Assembly (NCBI GenBank): GCA_003157445.1
Contig: PMJN01000173.1
Coordinates: forward strand, 1 to 6,503
Reading direction: 5' to 3'
Source: Micrococcales bacterium
GTDB lineage: Bacteria; Actinomycetota; Actinomycetes; Actinomycetales; Dermatophilaceae
Length of the DNA stretch: 6,503 nt
Part shown: positions 1-6,355 of the stretch, one piece after another
How the letters are laid out: each line of letters opens with the position of its first letter
Numbering within the stretch: the first letter of the stretch is position 1
Program-made: the position numbers and the translations under genes
Notes under the pieces: model-generated
What the model was told of the DNA's origin: nothing
The model's database searches: none
What the model saw: the letters and a program-made list of their open reading frames with translations, nothing else

Positions 1-410
1 CAGTCCTTCCTCCAACACCGCTCCTGGGTGACCGCGACCGCGTCCAACGCGGAACGCCCCGGGCGGTAGCCGTAGGAGTCGGGATGGAACATCGGCTCCA
101 CCTTCGCCTCCAGTCGTGCCGCTGCCACCGTTTGGGCGATCCGGTCCGCGACCGTGGCCACACCCAGCACCCTGATGCCACCATCAGCCTTCGGAATTGG
201 CACCGCGCGCACCGCTGGTGGGAAGTACGACCCCGACGCCATCCGGTTCCAGACCTTGTACAGATTGTTCTTCAGGTCCGTCTCGAACGCCTCGATGGTC
301 TGCCCATCCACTCCCGGTGCACCCTTGTTGGCCTTGACTCGCCGATACGCCTCCCACACTTCCCACTTCGAAATATCGAACGACTTCCCTTGCAACACTG
401 ACTTGCCCAC
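1..410 (-). CDS. ltrA: Group II intron reverse transcriptase/maturase, N-terminal part
   Basis: Intron-encoded protein that would help splicing and copy the intron RNA into DNA at target sites. Only about the first 136 residues are in the window; the frame is open through position 1. The translation contains the hallmark N-terminal stretches FDISKWEVWEAYRRVKANKG, APGVDG, NLYKVWNRMASGSYFPPAV, VPIPKADGGIRVLGVATVAD and YGYRPGRSA, which match the RT0, RT1 and early RT2 blocks of LtrA-type proteins. The catalytic YADD box and the maturase and endonuclease domains would lie off the left edge, so activity cannot be judged. The start is uncertain. GTG at 408-410 has a weak purine-rich GGAAGAA upstream; GTG at 396-398 is an alternative. 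The symbol ltrA is used in the family sense. No frameshift is seen in the visible part. Confidence 0.88.
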   Translation of the reverse strand, partial: MGKSVLQGKSFDISKWEVWEAYRRVKANKGAPGVDGQTIEAFETDLKNNLYKVWNRMASGSYFPPAVRAVPIPKADGGIRVLGVATVADRIAQTVAAARLEAKVEPMFHPDSYGYRPGRSALDAVAVTQERCWRKD

Positions 411-852
411 CCGATTTCTTCCAGGAACTCTGGTTGATCGAACAAACAACCCTTGATGGGCCGGCCCCTTCGCTCCACCCCCGTTACAGGGGCTTCATCA
501 CTACTACGAACCGGTCCGCCAGCACGCCCCGCGTCGGTACTCAACACCTCACAGTTTCTGCTGCTTAGTGCTCTTCCTCTCACCACCCCAAACCCTGCGG
601 GCGGAGGTATCGGGACCTGCCTTCCCACGTTCCATGCAACAGCCGCAGACCAGGCTCGCGTCGCCTTCGCCCCGGACATCACCTGGCCAGTAAACGGGCA
701 CCCGCCAGACTCCTCCCGGGACTTCGTCGACACCCCGGTCTCGATGTCACTATTTGGTTTCTCGACACTTCAGCAGCGATTCACTTGCGTTCGCCTTCCT
801 GATCCCCACCTGACACCTCAAGGGCGCCTCTTCCTCATCGCTCACCACGCAC
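1..852 (-). mobile_element. Group II intron, 5' part (truncated by the window edge)
   Basis: Self-splicing retroelement read on the minus strand. Its 5' end is placed at 852 because the minus strand there begins GTGCG, the usual bacterial group II intron start. About 440 nt of GC-rich, ORF-poor structured sequence follow. They include a segment near 500 reading CGTAGTAGTGATGAAG, which resembles the conserved region before domain IV, and then the reverse-transcriptase gene. A possible EBS1 (minus GGTGTT, 543-548) can pair with the six exon bases before the junction (minus AATGCC, 853-858), giving four Watson-Crick and two wobble pairs. Domains V and VI and the 3' splice site lie outside the window. 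The intron sits about 355 nt downstream of the cyclase gene in the same orientation, so it does not interrupt that gene. The exact 5' boundary is inferred. Confidence 0.8.
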
Positions 853-878
853 GGCATTCAACCGGCGCAGCATGAGGC

Positions 879-919
879 GGTTTGAAGCCCCCCGCAGGGC
901 GACTCCGAAGGGCCAAACC
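879..919 (-). repeat. Inverted repeat (hairpin) upstream of the intron insertion site
   Basis: Plus-strand arms GGTTTG (879-884) plus GCCC (887-890) pair with GGGC (910-913) plus CAAACC (914-919). This makes a 10-bp stem with a two-base bulge and a 19-nt loop. It ends 26 nt upstream of the intron 5' boundary on the minus strand. Some group II introns (class C) insert beside hairpins, although usually closer than this. It could also be a factor-dependent 3' end for the cyclase transcript. Confidence 0.45.
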
Positions 920-991
920 TTCATCCACTGCACAGCACCACCATCACCCGGGCCCACCTACACAACCCAGCCTCCAGCGTTCGTGGCACAC

Positions 992-1044
992 CGACGAAGA
1001 CCGTGTTTGTGCCAGGTCGGCGCGGCCTCCGCGCGTGCCCGTAG
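992..1044 (-). repeat. 53-nt diverged repeat, left copy
   Basis: Read on the plus strand from CGACGAAGACC to CCCGTAG, this segment aligns with the minus strand of 6293-6344 (CGACGAAAACC to TCCATAG). There are 42 matches in 53 columns with one single-base gap. The two copies therefore form a long-range imperfect inverted repeat about 5.3 kb apart. The arm TGTGCCA (1008-1014) also has a local partner TGGCACA at 984-990, absent from the right copy. Function unknown: a terminal inverted repeat of an old element, or a dispersed regulatory repeat. Confidence 0.65.
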
Positions 1045-1206
1045 ACCTCATGCGGAAGAGATCGGCTAACGACAAAGGCCGCTGAGAGGGGACTGAGTGC
1101 ACGCGTAGGACGGTGGGGATGTGATGACTCGCCACGGTGAAACGATCGGTTCAAGCCAGAACTGCCTGCTGGTGGCGCGGATGGCCCCACCTACGGTGGC
1201 TCTTAG

Positions 1207-2169
1207 TTAACTGGATGCAATCTCCCAGGGGACGGCGGTGCCGAGGATGGGTCGGTCTGCTTTGCTGATAAGTGCGCCTGTGTCTGTAGTGACGCGGTTG
1301 CGGCCGCCATGCTTGCTCGCGTACATGAAGCCGTCGGCGCGATCAACAAGGTCGTCGCCGGTCTCGGCCGGGACAGCCATCGTGGCTCCGACTGAGATGG
1401 TCACCCGCACCTGGATCTCACCTTTTTGGATCCAGGAGTTCTCCGCCAGCATGCGAACCCGCTCGGCGATGGCGGCCAGGCCGGCTTGGTTGGTTCCGGG
1501 CAGGAGGGCCAGAAACTCCTCACCGCCCCATCGCACGGGGATGTCACCGCGTCGCAGCCCGTTGACTATTGACTGGCCGACCATGCGTAGTACCTCATCG
1601 CCGGTCTTGTGCCCGAACGTGTCGTTGACGTCTTTGAAGTGGTCCGCGTCGATGTACAGCACGCCGAGCGTGGTGGTCTGCTCGGCGACCGCCTGGGTCA
1701 TGGCCTTCAGTTGCAGTTCACCGAAGCGGCGCGGAGCCAGACCTGTGACGGTATCCAACGAGTCGTCCTTGCGGTTCCGGCGCTGGACCGCGTAGGGATT
1801 GGTTCCTCGGGTATGGAAGACCTCGACAGAGCCTTCGATGTTTCCGTCCGGGGACCGCAGGGCTTGCCCCCGTGCCGTGATCGGCACGCGATGTCCTTTC
1901 TTGTGGTGCAGATAGAAGTGGACCTCGCGAGGCTTTCCGTCTTGCATCACCGCCAGCAGTGGACATCCCTGCAGGCACAACTGCTGGCCACTGTCCGTGA
2001 CGTGGCGCAAGAGCCCTTCCGCGCAACTGTGGCCCAGCACTTCCTGGGAACTATAACCAGTGATGCGCTCCGCGCCGCTGTTCCAGTACGTGATGCGCCG
2101 GTCCAAGTTGAGGAAGTAGACGCCATCGGAGATCTGGTCGAGCAAGTTTTGGTAGAACTTCTTGTCCAC
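1207..2169 (-). CDS. PAS-GGDEF diguanylate cyclase
   Basis: Predicted cytoplasmic diguanylate cyclase of 320 aa, joining two GTP into the second messenger cyclic di-GMP. The N-terminal PAS sensor spans about residues 5-120. It has three cysteines, C49, C65 and C69, the last two in LCLQGCPL, a pattern I associate with one subfamily of PAS-GGDEF proteins; it may bind a metal or sense redox state. The GGDEF domain spans about 136-296, with DTVTGL at 139-144, metal-binding D174 in IDADHFKDVND, the active-site loop GGEEF at 215-219 and SVGAT at 259-263. The product-inhibition I-site RRGD (206-209) sits exactly five residues before GGEEF. No membrane segment or signal peptide is visible. The start is GTG at 2167-2169, preceded by a good ribosome-binding site. 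The gene is divergent from the GGDEF-EAL gene at 2693. Catalytic competence is inferred from intact motifs; the ligand is unknown. Confidence 0.93.
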   Translation of the reverse strand: MDKKFYQNLLDQISDGVYFLNLDRRITYWNSGAERITGYSSQEVLGHSCAEGLLRHVTDSGQQLCLQGCPLLAVMQDGKPREVHFYLHHKKGHRVPITARGQALRSPDGNIEGSVEVFHTRGTNPYAVQRRNRKDDSLDTVTGLAPRRFGELQLKAMTQAVAEQTTTLGVLYIDADHFKDVNDTFGHKTGDEVLRMVGQSIVNGLRRGDIPVRWGGEEFLALLPGTNQAGLAAIAERVRMLAENSWIQKGEIQVRVTISVGATMAVPAETGDDLVDRADGFMYASKHGGRNRVTTDTGALISKADRPILGTAVPWEIASS

Positions 2170-2173
2170 GCTT

Positions 2174-2178
2174 CCTCC
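2174..2178 (-). promoter_or_regulatory. Ribosome binding site of the diguanylate cyclase
   Basis: The minus strand reads GGAGG four bases upstream of the GTG at 2169. This strong Shine-Dalgarno match decides the start of the cyclase, which otherwise has no ATG at its N terminus. Confidence 0.75.
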
Positions 2179-2190
2179 GCGGTCCTTAGT

Positions 2191-2210
2191 GCTGGGCCTG
2201 CATGCCCGGC
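2191..2210 (-). other. Hairpin in the cyclase 5' leader
   Basis: Arms GCTGGGC (2191-2197) and GCCCGGC (2204-2210) can pair at six or seven positions around a six-base loop. The hairpin ends 12 nt upstream of the Shine-Dalgarno sequence on the minus strand, so it could affect translation of the cyclase. It is short and may be incidental in GC-rich DNA. Confidence 0.25.
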
Positions 2211-2397
2211 GGACGCTTCCAATGTTCCTCGCGGTTGCCTCCCCCTACAGGGTTTTCGCTTTGGGAGACTGGGTGCGATTTCTGAGCTGTTTGGGGGATA
2301 GCGAACCAGAACTTGTCGACATCCGACTTCGACCGGATATGTCGGGGTTCCTGTGCCACACACCTGCCACGGGCGAAGAACTGCCCACGTGAATCAT

Positions 2398-2408
2398 CCC
2401 GTGACGGG
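2398..2408. promoter_or_regulatory. Short palindrome CCCGT-G-ACGGG, possible operator
   Basis: An 11-nt near-perfect palindrome (five-base arms, one central base) in the middle of the divergent intergenic region. It is a weak candidate for a regulator site serving one or both genes. Symmetries this short are expected by chance in GC-rich DNA. Confidence 0.2.
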
Positions 2409-2680
2409 TTTGGCAGCCGGTCTGCCTTGGTGTGGGGGCTCGAGCACGCCACCAACGAGAACATGGCTGAAACTCGATGCGCCTAGCGTGAAGCGCGCGT
2501 GCGACTGTCAACTACGTCGTGACGGCGCCCACTTTGGAGCCTTGGGCGGGTTTCGCCATTCAGCGGACGTCGTCATATGGCGGAGATTATCGTTGGTTTA
2601 ACAGACTAAGCATGACGCGGACGAGACTTTCCATCTTTGGCGGGGACTTCGCCCATGGTCCAATTCTTTGCTGCAGTTCC

Positions 2681-2687
2681 GAAGGGG
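2681..2687 (+). promoter_or_regulatory. Ribosome binding site of the GGDEF-EAL gene
   Basis: GAAGGGG ends five bases before the ATG at 2693. In-frame starts further upstream, at 2519 (GTG) and 2612 (ATG), lack a comparable site, which favours 2693 as the start. Confidence 0.55.
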
Positions 2688-2692
2688 TTCGG

Positions 2693-5197
2693 ATGCCTTC
2701 TCTGCGTGCCCACGCCGCGCAAGACGCCGCCCTGCCGAAACATTGGGATGACCTCTGGGGTGTGTTTGACGTTCTCCCCGATGCGATGGTGGGAGTGGAC
2801 CGGGGGGGCGTAATTCGGTTTGTCAATCAGCAGGCGGAAGCAATGTTCGGTTTCGACCGGGGCGCGCTGGTCGGCCAGCTCATCGAGATGCTGATACCAG
2901 AGTCGTTCCGTGCGGCCCATCTAGGGCATCGGGAGGGCTATGTCGCAGATCCGAAGACTCGGAAGTTGGGAAGCGCTTCCGAGCTGACCGGCCGGAAGCG
3001 AGATGGCACCGAGTTCCCGGTGGACATCGGTTTAGCCCATTGTGGCAGTGGGGACGACCTGTTGGTGATTGCCGCGGTACGCGACATGACCGCCCGCCAC
3101 GAGTCAGAGGAGAGCCGGCGCCATGCAGACCGCATGTCTGCGGTGGTGGAGTTCAACGCGGATGCCATCATCACCTGCGAACTGGACGGCGTCATCACGA
3201 ACTGGAACCCTGCCGCTGCAAGGCTTTTCGGCTACACGAGTCAGGAGATTGTGGGCAAGTCCGTAAGCCTGTTGAGTCCCAAAGGTCAAGTCGGCGAGAT
3301 CGAAGCCCTGCTGCCCAAGATCAGCGCCGGAGAGCATGTCGAGTACTTCGAGACCATTCATGTCCGAAAGGACGGGACGGTGTTCCCGATGTCTCTGACC
3401 GTCTCACCAATCTACGACCAGGACGGCACTGTCATAGGGGCCTCGGCGATCGGCCACGACGTGACCGAGCAGAAGGAAGCTACCCGGAACGCTCAGAGGC
3501 TGGCTGCTGCAGATGACCTCCTGCATACCGTGATGAGGTCCGCCCGTATCGGCATCGCCCTGGCCGACAAAGACTCACACTTCGTGGTCGTCAACAGCGC
3601 ACTATGCGACCTACTCGGGTATAGCGAGTCCTGGTTTCTGACACACCGCCTCAATGACATCATCCACCCCGACGACATCGAAGATGCCCTCGTAAGCCGC
3701 CGACGCATCCTTGCCGGGTCGAAAGAAACGCTTGGCTCGGTGCTGCGTTTGGTGCGGGCGAACGGCGCCAGGATCTGGGCGCGTCGGGTCGCAGTATTGA
3801 TACCCGGAGCGGACGGCCAGCCGGACCTGCTCATGCTCCAGGTTGAGGACATCACCGCCGAGCACGAAGCTCAGGAGGCGCTGGCCTACCAGGCTTTTCA
3901 TGACCCGCTGACCGGGTTGCACAACCGGGCCTGGATCATGCGCATCCTGAAGGTCGATCTACGCGCCGCGAGGCGTCGCGGCACTTCGTTGGGGACACTG
4001 TTCGTCGACGTGGACAACTTGAAAGTCGTGAACGACTCCCTGGGTCACGCGGCCGGCGACAAGGTGCTGGCCGCCGTCGCCAGCCGGATAAAGGTGGCGA
4101 TGCGCGAGGGCGACCGCGTCGGACGCTTCGGCGGTGACGAATTCGTCATCGTGCTCCAGGACGTGCATGACGCCTGGGATGTCGAACAGTGCGCAGAACG
4201 GGTGTCCGCCTCCGTCGCAGCCAACCTCAAGGTGCAGGGCCACCGGATCGTACCGACCGTCTCGATCGGTATTGCCATGTCGACCTCGGAATCGACGCCA
4301 GAGACCCTGCTGCGTGACACGGACTCCGCGCTGTTCCGCGCCAAGGCAACCGGCAGGGCGCGTTGGAAGTTCTTCGACGCGGCGATGCACGCCCAGGCTG
4401 TGGCCCGTCTCACTCTCGAAGACGAGCTGCGCGACGCGATCACCGGCCGGCAGTTCGTCGTGCATTACCAGCCCGTCGTGGCTCTAGCCGATGGCCATGT
4501 AGTCGGGCACGAGGCACTCGTGCGCTGGATGCACCCCACCCGTGGCCTACTCAGTCCCGCCGACTTCCTCGACGTCGCCGAGGACAGCGGACTCATCACC
4601 TCCATCGGCGCCCAGGTCTTGGAGCAGGCATGTGTCATGCTCACCAGGCCTCCGGACCTGCCCGGCCCGATCAGCGTCAACGTCTCTGCCGTCCAGCTGG
4701 CTGCTCCCGACTGGCACAGCCTGTTCACTGACACACTCACGCGTCACGAGGTCCAACCCCGTCGGATCGTCATCGAGGTCACCGAGACCGCGGTCCTAAA
4801 CCTGCCGGACTCCTCCAGAGATGCGTTGACCTCCCTGCGCGGCCTCGGTGTCGGCATCCACGTCGACGACTTTGGCACCGGATACTCCTCCATCTCCCTG
4901 CTTCGTGACCTGCCCGTAACCGGGGTCAAGCTCGATCTGAGATTCGTGCACGACCTCACCACCGCTCACAGCCAGGCCAACGCCCTCGCCCACGGCCTGA
5001 GCGGGTTGGTCAACGGCATGCACCTGACGGGCATCGCCGAAGGAATCGAAAACAAGATGCAGGCCGACATCCTCCTCGCCCAAGGATGGCAGTGCGGACA
5101 GGGCTACTACTACGGCAAACCGACCGCCATACCCGTCACAGAATCCTTCACGACGTCAAGATCGTCGGCCAGGCAGGGAATCCCGCTGCACGCATGA
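2693..5197 (+). CDS. PAS-PAS-PAS-GGDEF-EAL hybrid c-di-GMP cyclase/phosphodiesterase
   Basis: Predicted cytoplasmic 834-aa enzyme that may both make and hydrolyse cyclic di-GMP. Three PAS domains lie at about residues 19-133, 148-262 and 272-389. GGDEF (about 396-562) has DPLTGLHNR, DVDNLKVVND, an I-site REGD at 471-474 and an intact GGDEF at 480-484. EAL (about 570-812) keeps every expected catalytic residue: E607 of EAL, N663, E695, D725 and D726 of DDFGTG, K746, E783 and Q803. Their spacing closely follows that of known active EAL phosphodiesterases. The ATG at 2693 is chosen for its ribosome-binding site and because PAS1 begins soon after it; upstream in-frame starts would add up to 58 low-complexity residues. 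The gene is divergent from the cyclase at 2169. No membrane segment is seen. Either activity may dominate in vivo; motifs cannot settle that. Confidence 0.93.
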   Translation: MPSLRAHAAQDAALPKHWDDLWGVFDVLPDAMVGVDRGGVIRFVNQQAEAMFGFDRGALVGQLIEMLIPESFRAAHLGHREGYVADPKTRKLGSASELTGRKRDGTEFPVDIGLAHCGSGDDLLVIAAVRDMTARHESEESRRHADRMSAVVEFNADAIITCELDGVITNWNPAAARLFGYTSQEIVGKSVSLLSPKGQVGEIEALLPKISAGEHVEYFETIHVRKDGTVFPMSLTVSPIYDQDGTVIGASAIGHDVTEQKEATRNAQRLAAADDLLHTVMRSARIGIALADKDSHFVVVNSALCDLLGYSESWFLTHRLNDIIHPDDIEDALVSRRRILAGSKETLGSVLRLVRANGARIWARRVAVLIPGADGQPDLLMLQVEDITAEHEAQEALAYQAFHDPLTGLHNRAWIMRILKVDLRAARRRGTSLGTLFVDVDNLKVVNDSLGHAAGDKVLAAVASRIKVAMREGDRVGRFGGDEFVIVLQDVHDAWDVEQCAERVSASVAANLKVQGHRIVPTVSIGIAMSTSESTPETLLRDTDSALFRAKATGRARWKFFDAAMHAQAVARLTLEDELRDAITGRQFVVHYQPVVALADGHVVGHEALVRWMHPTRGLLSPADFLDVAEDSGLITSIGAQVLEQACVMLTRPPDLPGPISVNVSAVQLAAPDWHSLFTDTLTRHEVQPRRIVIEVTETAVLNLPDSSRDALTSLRGLGVGIHVDDFGTGYSSISLLRDLPVTGVKLDLRFVHDLTTAHSQANALAHGLSGLVNGMHLTGIAEGIENKMQADILLAQGWQCGQGYYYGKPTAIPVTESFTTSRSSARQGIPLHA

Positions 5198-5346
5198 GCG
5201 GAGTCTCGTCGCGATGCCCTGATCGGAAACCCGCCCGGCGGCCGTGGCCCGATCGATCTACGGGACAGCTGTGTCAGACCGGCCGGCTATGCCGCCGTGG
5301 TGGGCCATGGTCAAAAGGAAGATGGGAGGGCTCAGATTGGCCGTGA
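5198..5346. other. Intergenic stretch after the GGDEF-EAL gene, with a hairpin
   Basis: No recognisable gene. The arms GATCGG (5221-5226) and CCGATC (5249-5254) could form a stem 24 nt past the stop codon. There is no U-tract, so it is at best a factor-dependent or weak terminator. CCGGCCGG at 5279-5286 is a further short palindrome. Confidence 0.3.
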
Positions 5347-5783
5347 GGGGTCCGACTTCTCCCCCCATGCGGCGCATCTTTCGAGGACTGGCTTTCATCT
5401 CGCCGCGTGGATACCCGTGCCGGCCCACCTCCCGCCTCGCTCGGCAGTCAGCTCACCCGCGACCGTCCCGGTCAGGTCCTATCGGTGTGGCTGCTGCACG
5501 GCTCGGGGAGCGACTCCCAGCCATTGACGTCCCTGCCCCGTGAATACGCCCTGGCCAAGGGCTCGTGAATGAGGCCTTGGCACAAGTCGGCGAGTGATTC
5601 CTGCTGCCACTGGGACCGCCCGAGACTCTGCCGGAACTGCTGCACGGCGAGCAGGAAGTGCGCTGGATCTACGGCGCCGGATGCCGCACCCGGATCATGG
5701 CTCAGGCCGACGCCTTGTTCTTCGTCCGCGAGGCAACCCCACTCCCGCAGAGACATCACGACCTCGTGATCCCAGGCTCTTGA
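5347..5783 (+). pseudogene. Decayed gene of unknown function, frameshifted and stop-interrupted
   Basis: Two adjacent frames join into one protein-like reading. Positions 5347-5565 translate to a stretch containing SFEDWLSSRRVDTRAG, then LSVWLLHGSGSD and LPREYALAKGS before a TGA at 5566. Shifting frame there gives NEALAQVGE, a TGA at 5595, then FLLPLGPPETLPELL, GEQEVRWIYGAGCRTR and ADALFFVREATPLP, ending at the TGA at 5781-5783. Codons end mostly in G or C and the composition is protein-like across both joins, unlike the alternative frames. The TGA at 5595 could be a CGA-to-TGA change. No start codon is identified; upstream, the first frame is closed by a TGA at 5344. I do not recognise the family, and the call rests on reading-frame texture alone. 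Confidence 0.4.
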
Positions 5784-5814
5784 CAGGCCGTCCCCCTAGA
5801 CAGCGAAGGACGAT

Positions 5815-5856
5815 CGGTGATCAGAGCGGCCTTGGCCGCCCGACCTATGGTCACCG
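5815..5856 (-). terminator. Nested inverted repeats downstream of the DUF6487-type gene
   Basis: GCGGCC-TT-GGCCGC (5826-5839) forms a tight hairpin 50 nt past the minus-strand stop at 5889. It is flanked by an outer pair, CGGTGA (5815-5820) and TCACCG (5851-5856). There is no U-run, so an intrinsic terminator is only possible. The outer arms repeat the words found in the palindrome at 6356-6377 (GATCGGTGA at 5812-5820), so a protein-binding role is an alternative. Confidence 0.3.
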
Positions 5857-5888
5857 AAAGCGGATCTCCAACGAGACCTCGTCGCCGA

Positions 5889-6149
5889 TCAATTGTAGGT
5901 GGCATCAGGTGGCATGACGATGGTCGCGCACGACGGACAGAGCATCGCAACGCGACCGCCTTTTCCGCCAGCCCGCGCCCCGAGAATTACGCGCGCACCC
6001 TCGGGAACACGCAGCCGGACATACCCCGGCTCGGTGGGTTGCCAGCGAACCTTCTGAAAGGCGATCGGATTCCACATTGCGACCCAGCCCGCATCCATCT
6101 GCGCTGCGCACGTGGGGCAAGAGATGTCGGTGGTGGCCTCATCGTCCAT
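5889..6149 (-). CDS. Small two-CxxC zinc-ribbon-like protein (DUF6487 type)
   Basis: An 86-aa protein of unknown function, likely a structural-zinc protein. CPTC at residues 11-14 and CPSC at 71-74 supply four cysteines at either end of a compact beta-rich core, which includes WVAMWNP and VPEGARVILGARAGG. From memory this pattern fits the DUF6487 family of actinobacterial proteins (C..C, W near 22, then C..C and a PPD tail near the C terminus). No signal peptide or membrane segment is seen. The start is uncertain: ATG at 6147-6149 gives the usual compact length but has no clear Shine-Dalgarno. ATG at 6216-6218 would add 23 residues, and the frame is open back to a TTG at 6329. That upstream extension would overlap the right repeat copy, which argues against it. 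It is divergent from the MOSC remnant at 6421. Confidence 0.75.
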   Translation of the reverse strand: MDDEATTDISCPTCAAQMDAGWVAMWNPIAFQKVRWQPTEPGYVRLRVPEGARVILGARAGGKGGRVAMLCPSCATIVMPPDATYN

Positions 6150-6292
6150 GAGTTCACGATAGAGCGCGCGACGGCCTAAGTCCGGATCTTGTGCCCGACC
6201 CCGCGTGGCGTCAGCCATTCTGAGTGGTTGCACACCGGGATCGACTGGCCCCAACACGACACAGAGCGATCCTTTCCCCTTCAGCGAACCAG

Positions 6293-6344
6293 CTATGGAC
6301 ACGCTCGGGGCTGCGCAGACATGGCACAAACCTGGTTTTCGTCG
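6293..6344 (+). repeat. 53-nt diverged repeat, right copy
   Basis: Its minus strand, from CGACGAAAACC to TCCATAG, matches plus-strand 992-1044 at 42 of 53 aligned columns; about half of the substitutions are transitions. The copy lies between the DUF6487-type gene and the palindrome at 6356. In both copies the CGACG end faces outward, away from the enclosed genes, as terminal inverted repeats would, but no transposase is enclosed. Confidence 0.65.
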
Positions 6345-6355
6345 TTCCGTAGCGG

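Larger units (their letters stand above)
853..1206. other. Gene-poor interval between intron and cyclase gene
   Basis: No convincing gene on either strand. The open frames here are short, arginine- and proline-rich, and match no family I recognise. The stretch holds the presumed 5' exon flank of the intron, a hairpin at 879-919, the left copy of the 53-nt repeat at 992-1044, and a small hairpin just beyond the cyclase stop codon (CCACC/GGTGG, 1187-1199). None of the hairpins is followed by a U-run, so no intrinsic terminator can be called. Confidence 0.6.
2170..2692. other. Divergent intergenic region of two c-di-GMP genes
   Basis: A 523-nt region between the starts of two divergent genes that must hold both promoters. 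No convincing -35/-10 pair and no c-di-GMP riboswitch consensus was found. Visible small symmetries are a stem at 2191-2210 near the cyclase start, ATCCG/CGGAT at 2321-2338, and CCCGT-G-ACGGG at 2398-2408. Short open frames here look random. The large gene's frame is open back to a GTG at 2519, so part of the region could be coding if that start were used. Confidence 0.5.

Noticed and set aside
272..733. 153-codon open frame on the minus strand across the intron 5' region
   Set aside because: It covers structured intron RNA and then reads the reverse-transcriptase gene in the wrong frame. The true RT frame shows the family motifs.
853..870. GTTGAAT on the minus strand near 857-863 as an integron attC core (GTTRRRY)
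   Set aside because: No matching RYYYAAC partner and no attC-like palindrome at the right spacing; a seven-base degenerate match is weak.
921..1190. 89-codon minus-strand open frame between the cyclase and the intron
   Set aside because: Low-complexity arginine/proline/serine composition, no ribosome-binding site and no recognisable family; it overlaps the repeat copy.
1609..2301. 230-codon open frame on the plus strand
   Set aside because: It lies antisense to the clear diguanylate cyclase and has no family features; it is a mirror of high-GC codon bias.
2519..2692. N-terminal extension of the GGDEF-EAL protein from the GTG at 2519
   Set aside because: No good ribosome-binding site was seen there and the extra residues look non-conserved; the ATG at 2693 has GAAGGGG at proper spacing. 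It cannot be fully excluded.
2170..2692. c-di-GMP riboswitch upstream of either signalling gene
   Set aside because: The conserved core words of the class I aptamer are absent on both strands by eye. A covariance-model search would settle it.
5244..5543. 99-codon plus-strand open frame after the GGDEF-EAL gene
   Set aside because: Its composition is less protein-like than the overlapping frame assigned to the remnant at 5347-5783, and no motif is recognisable.
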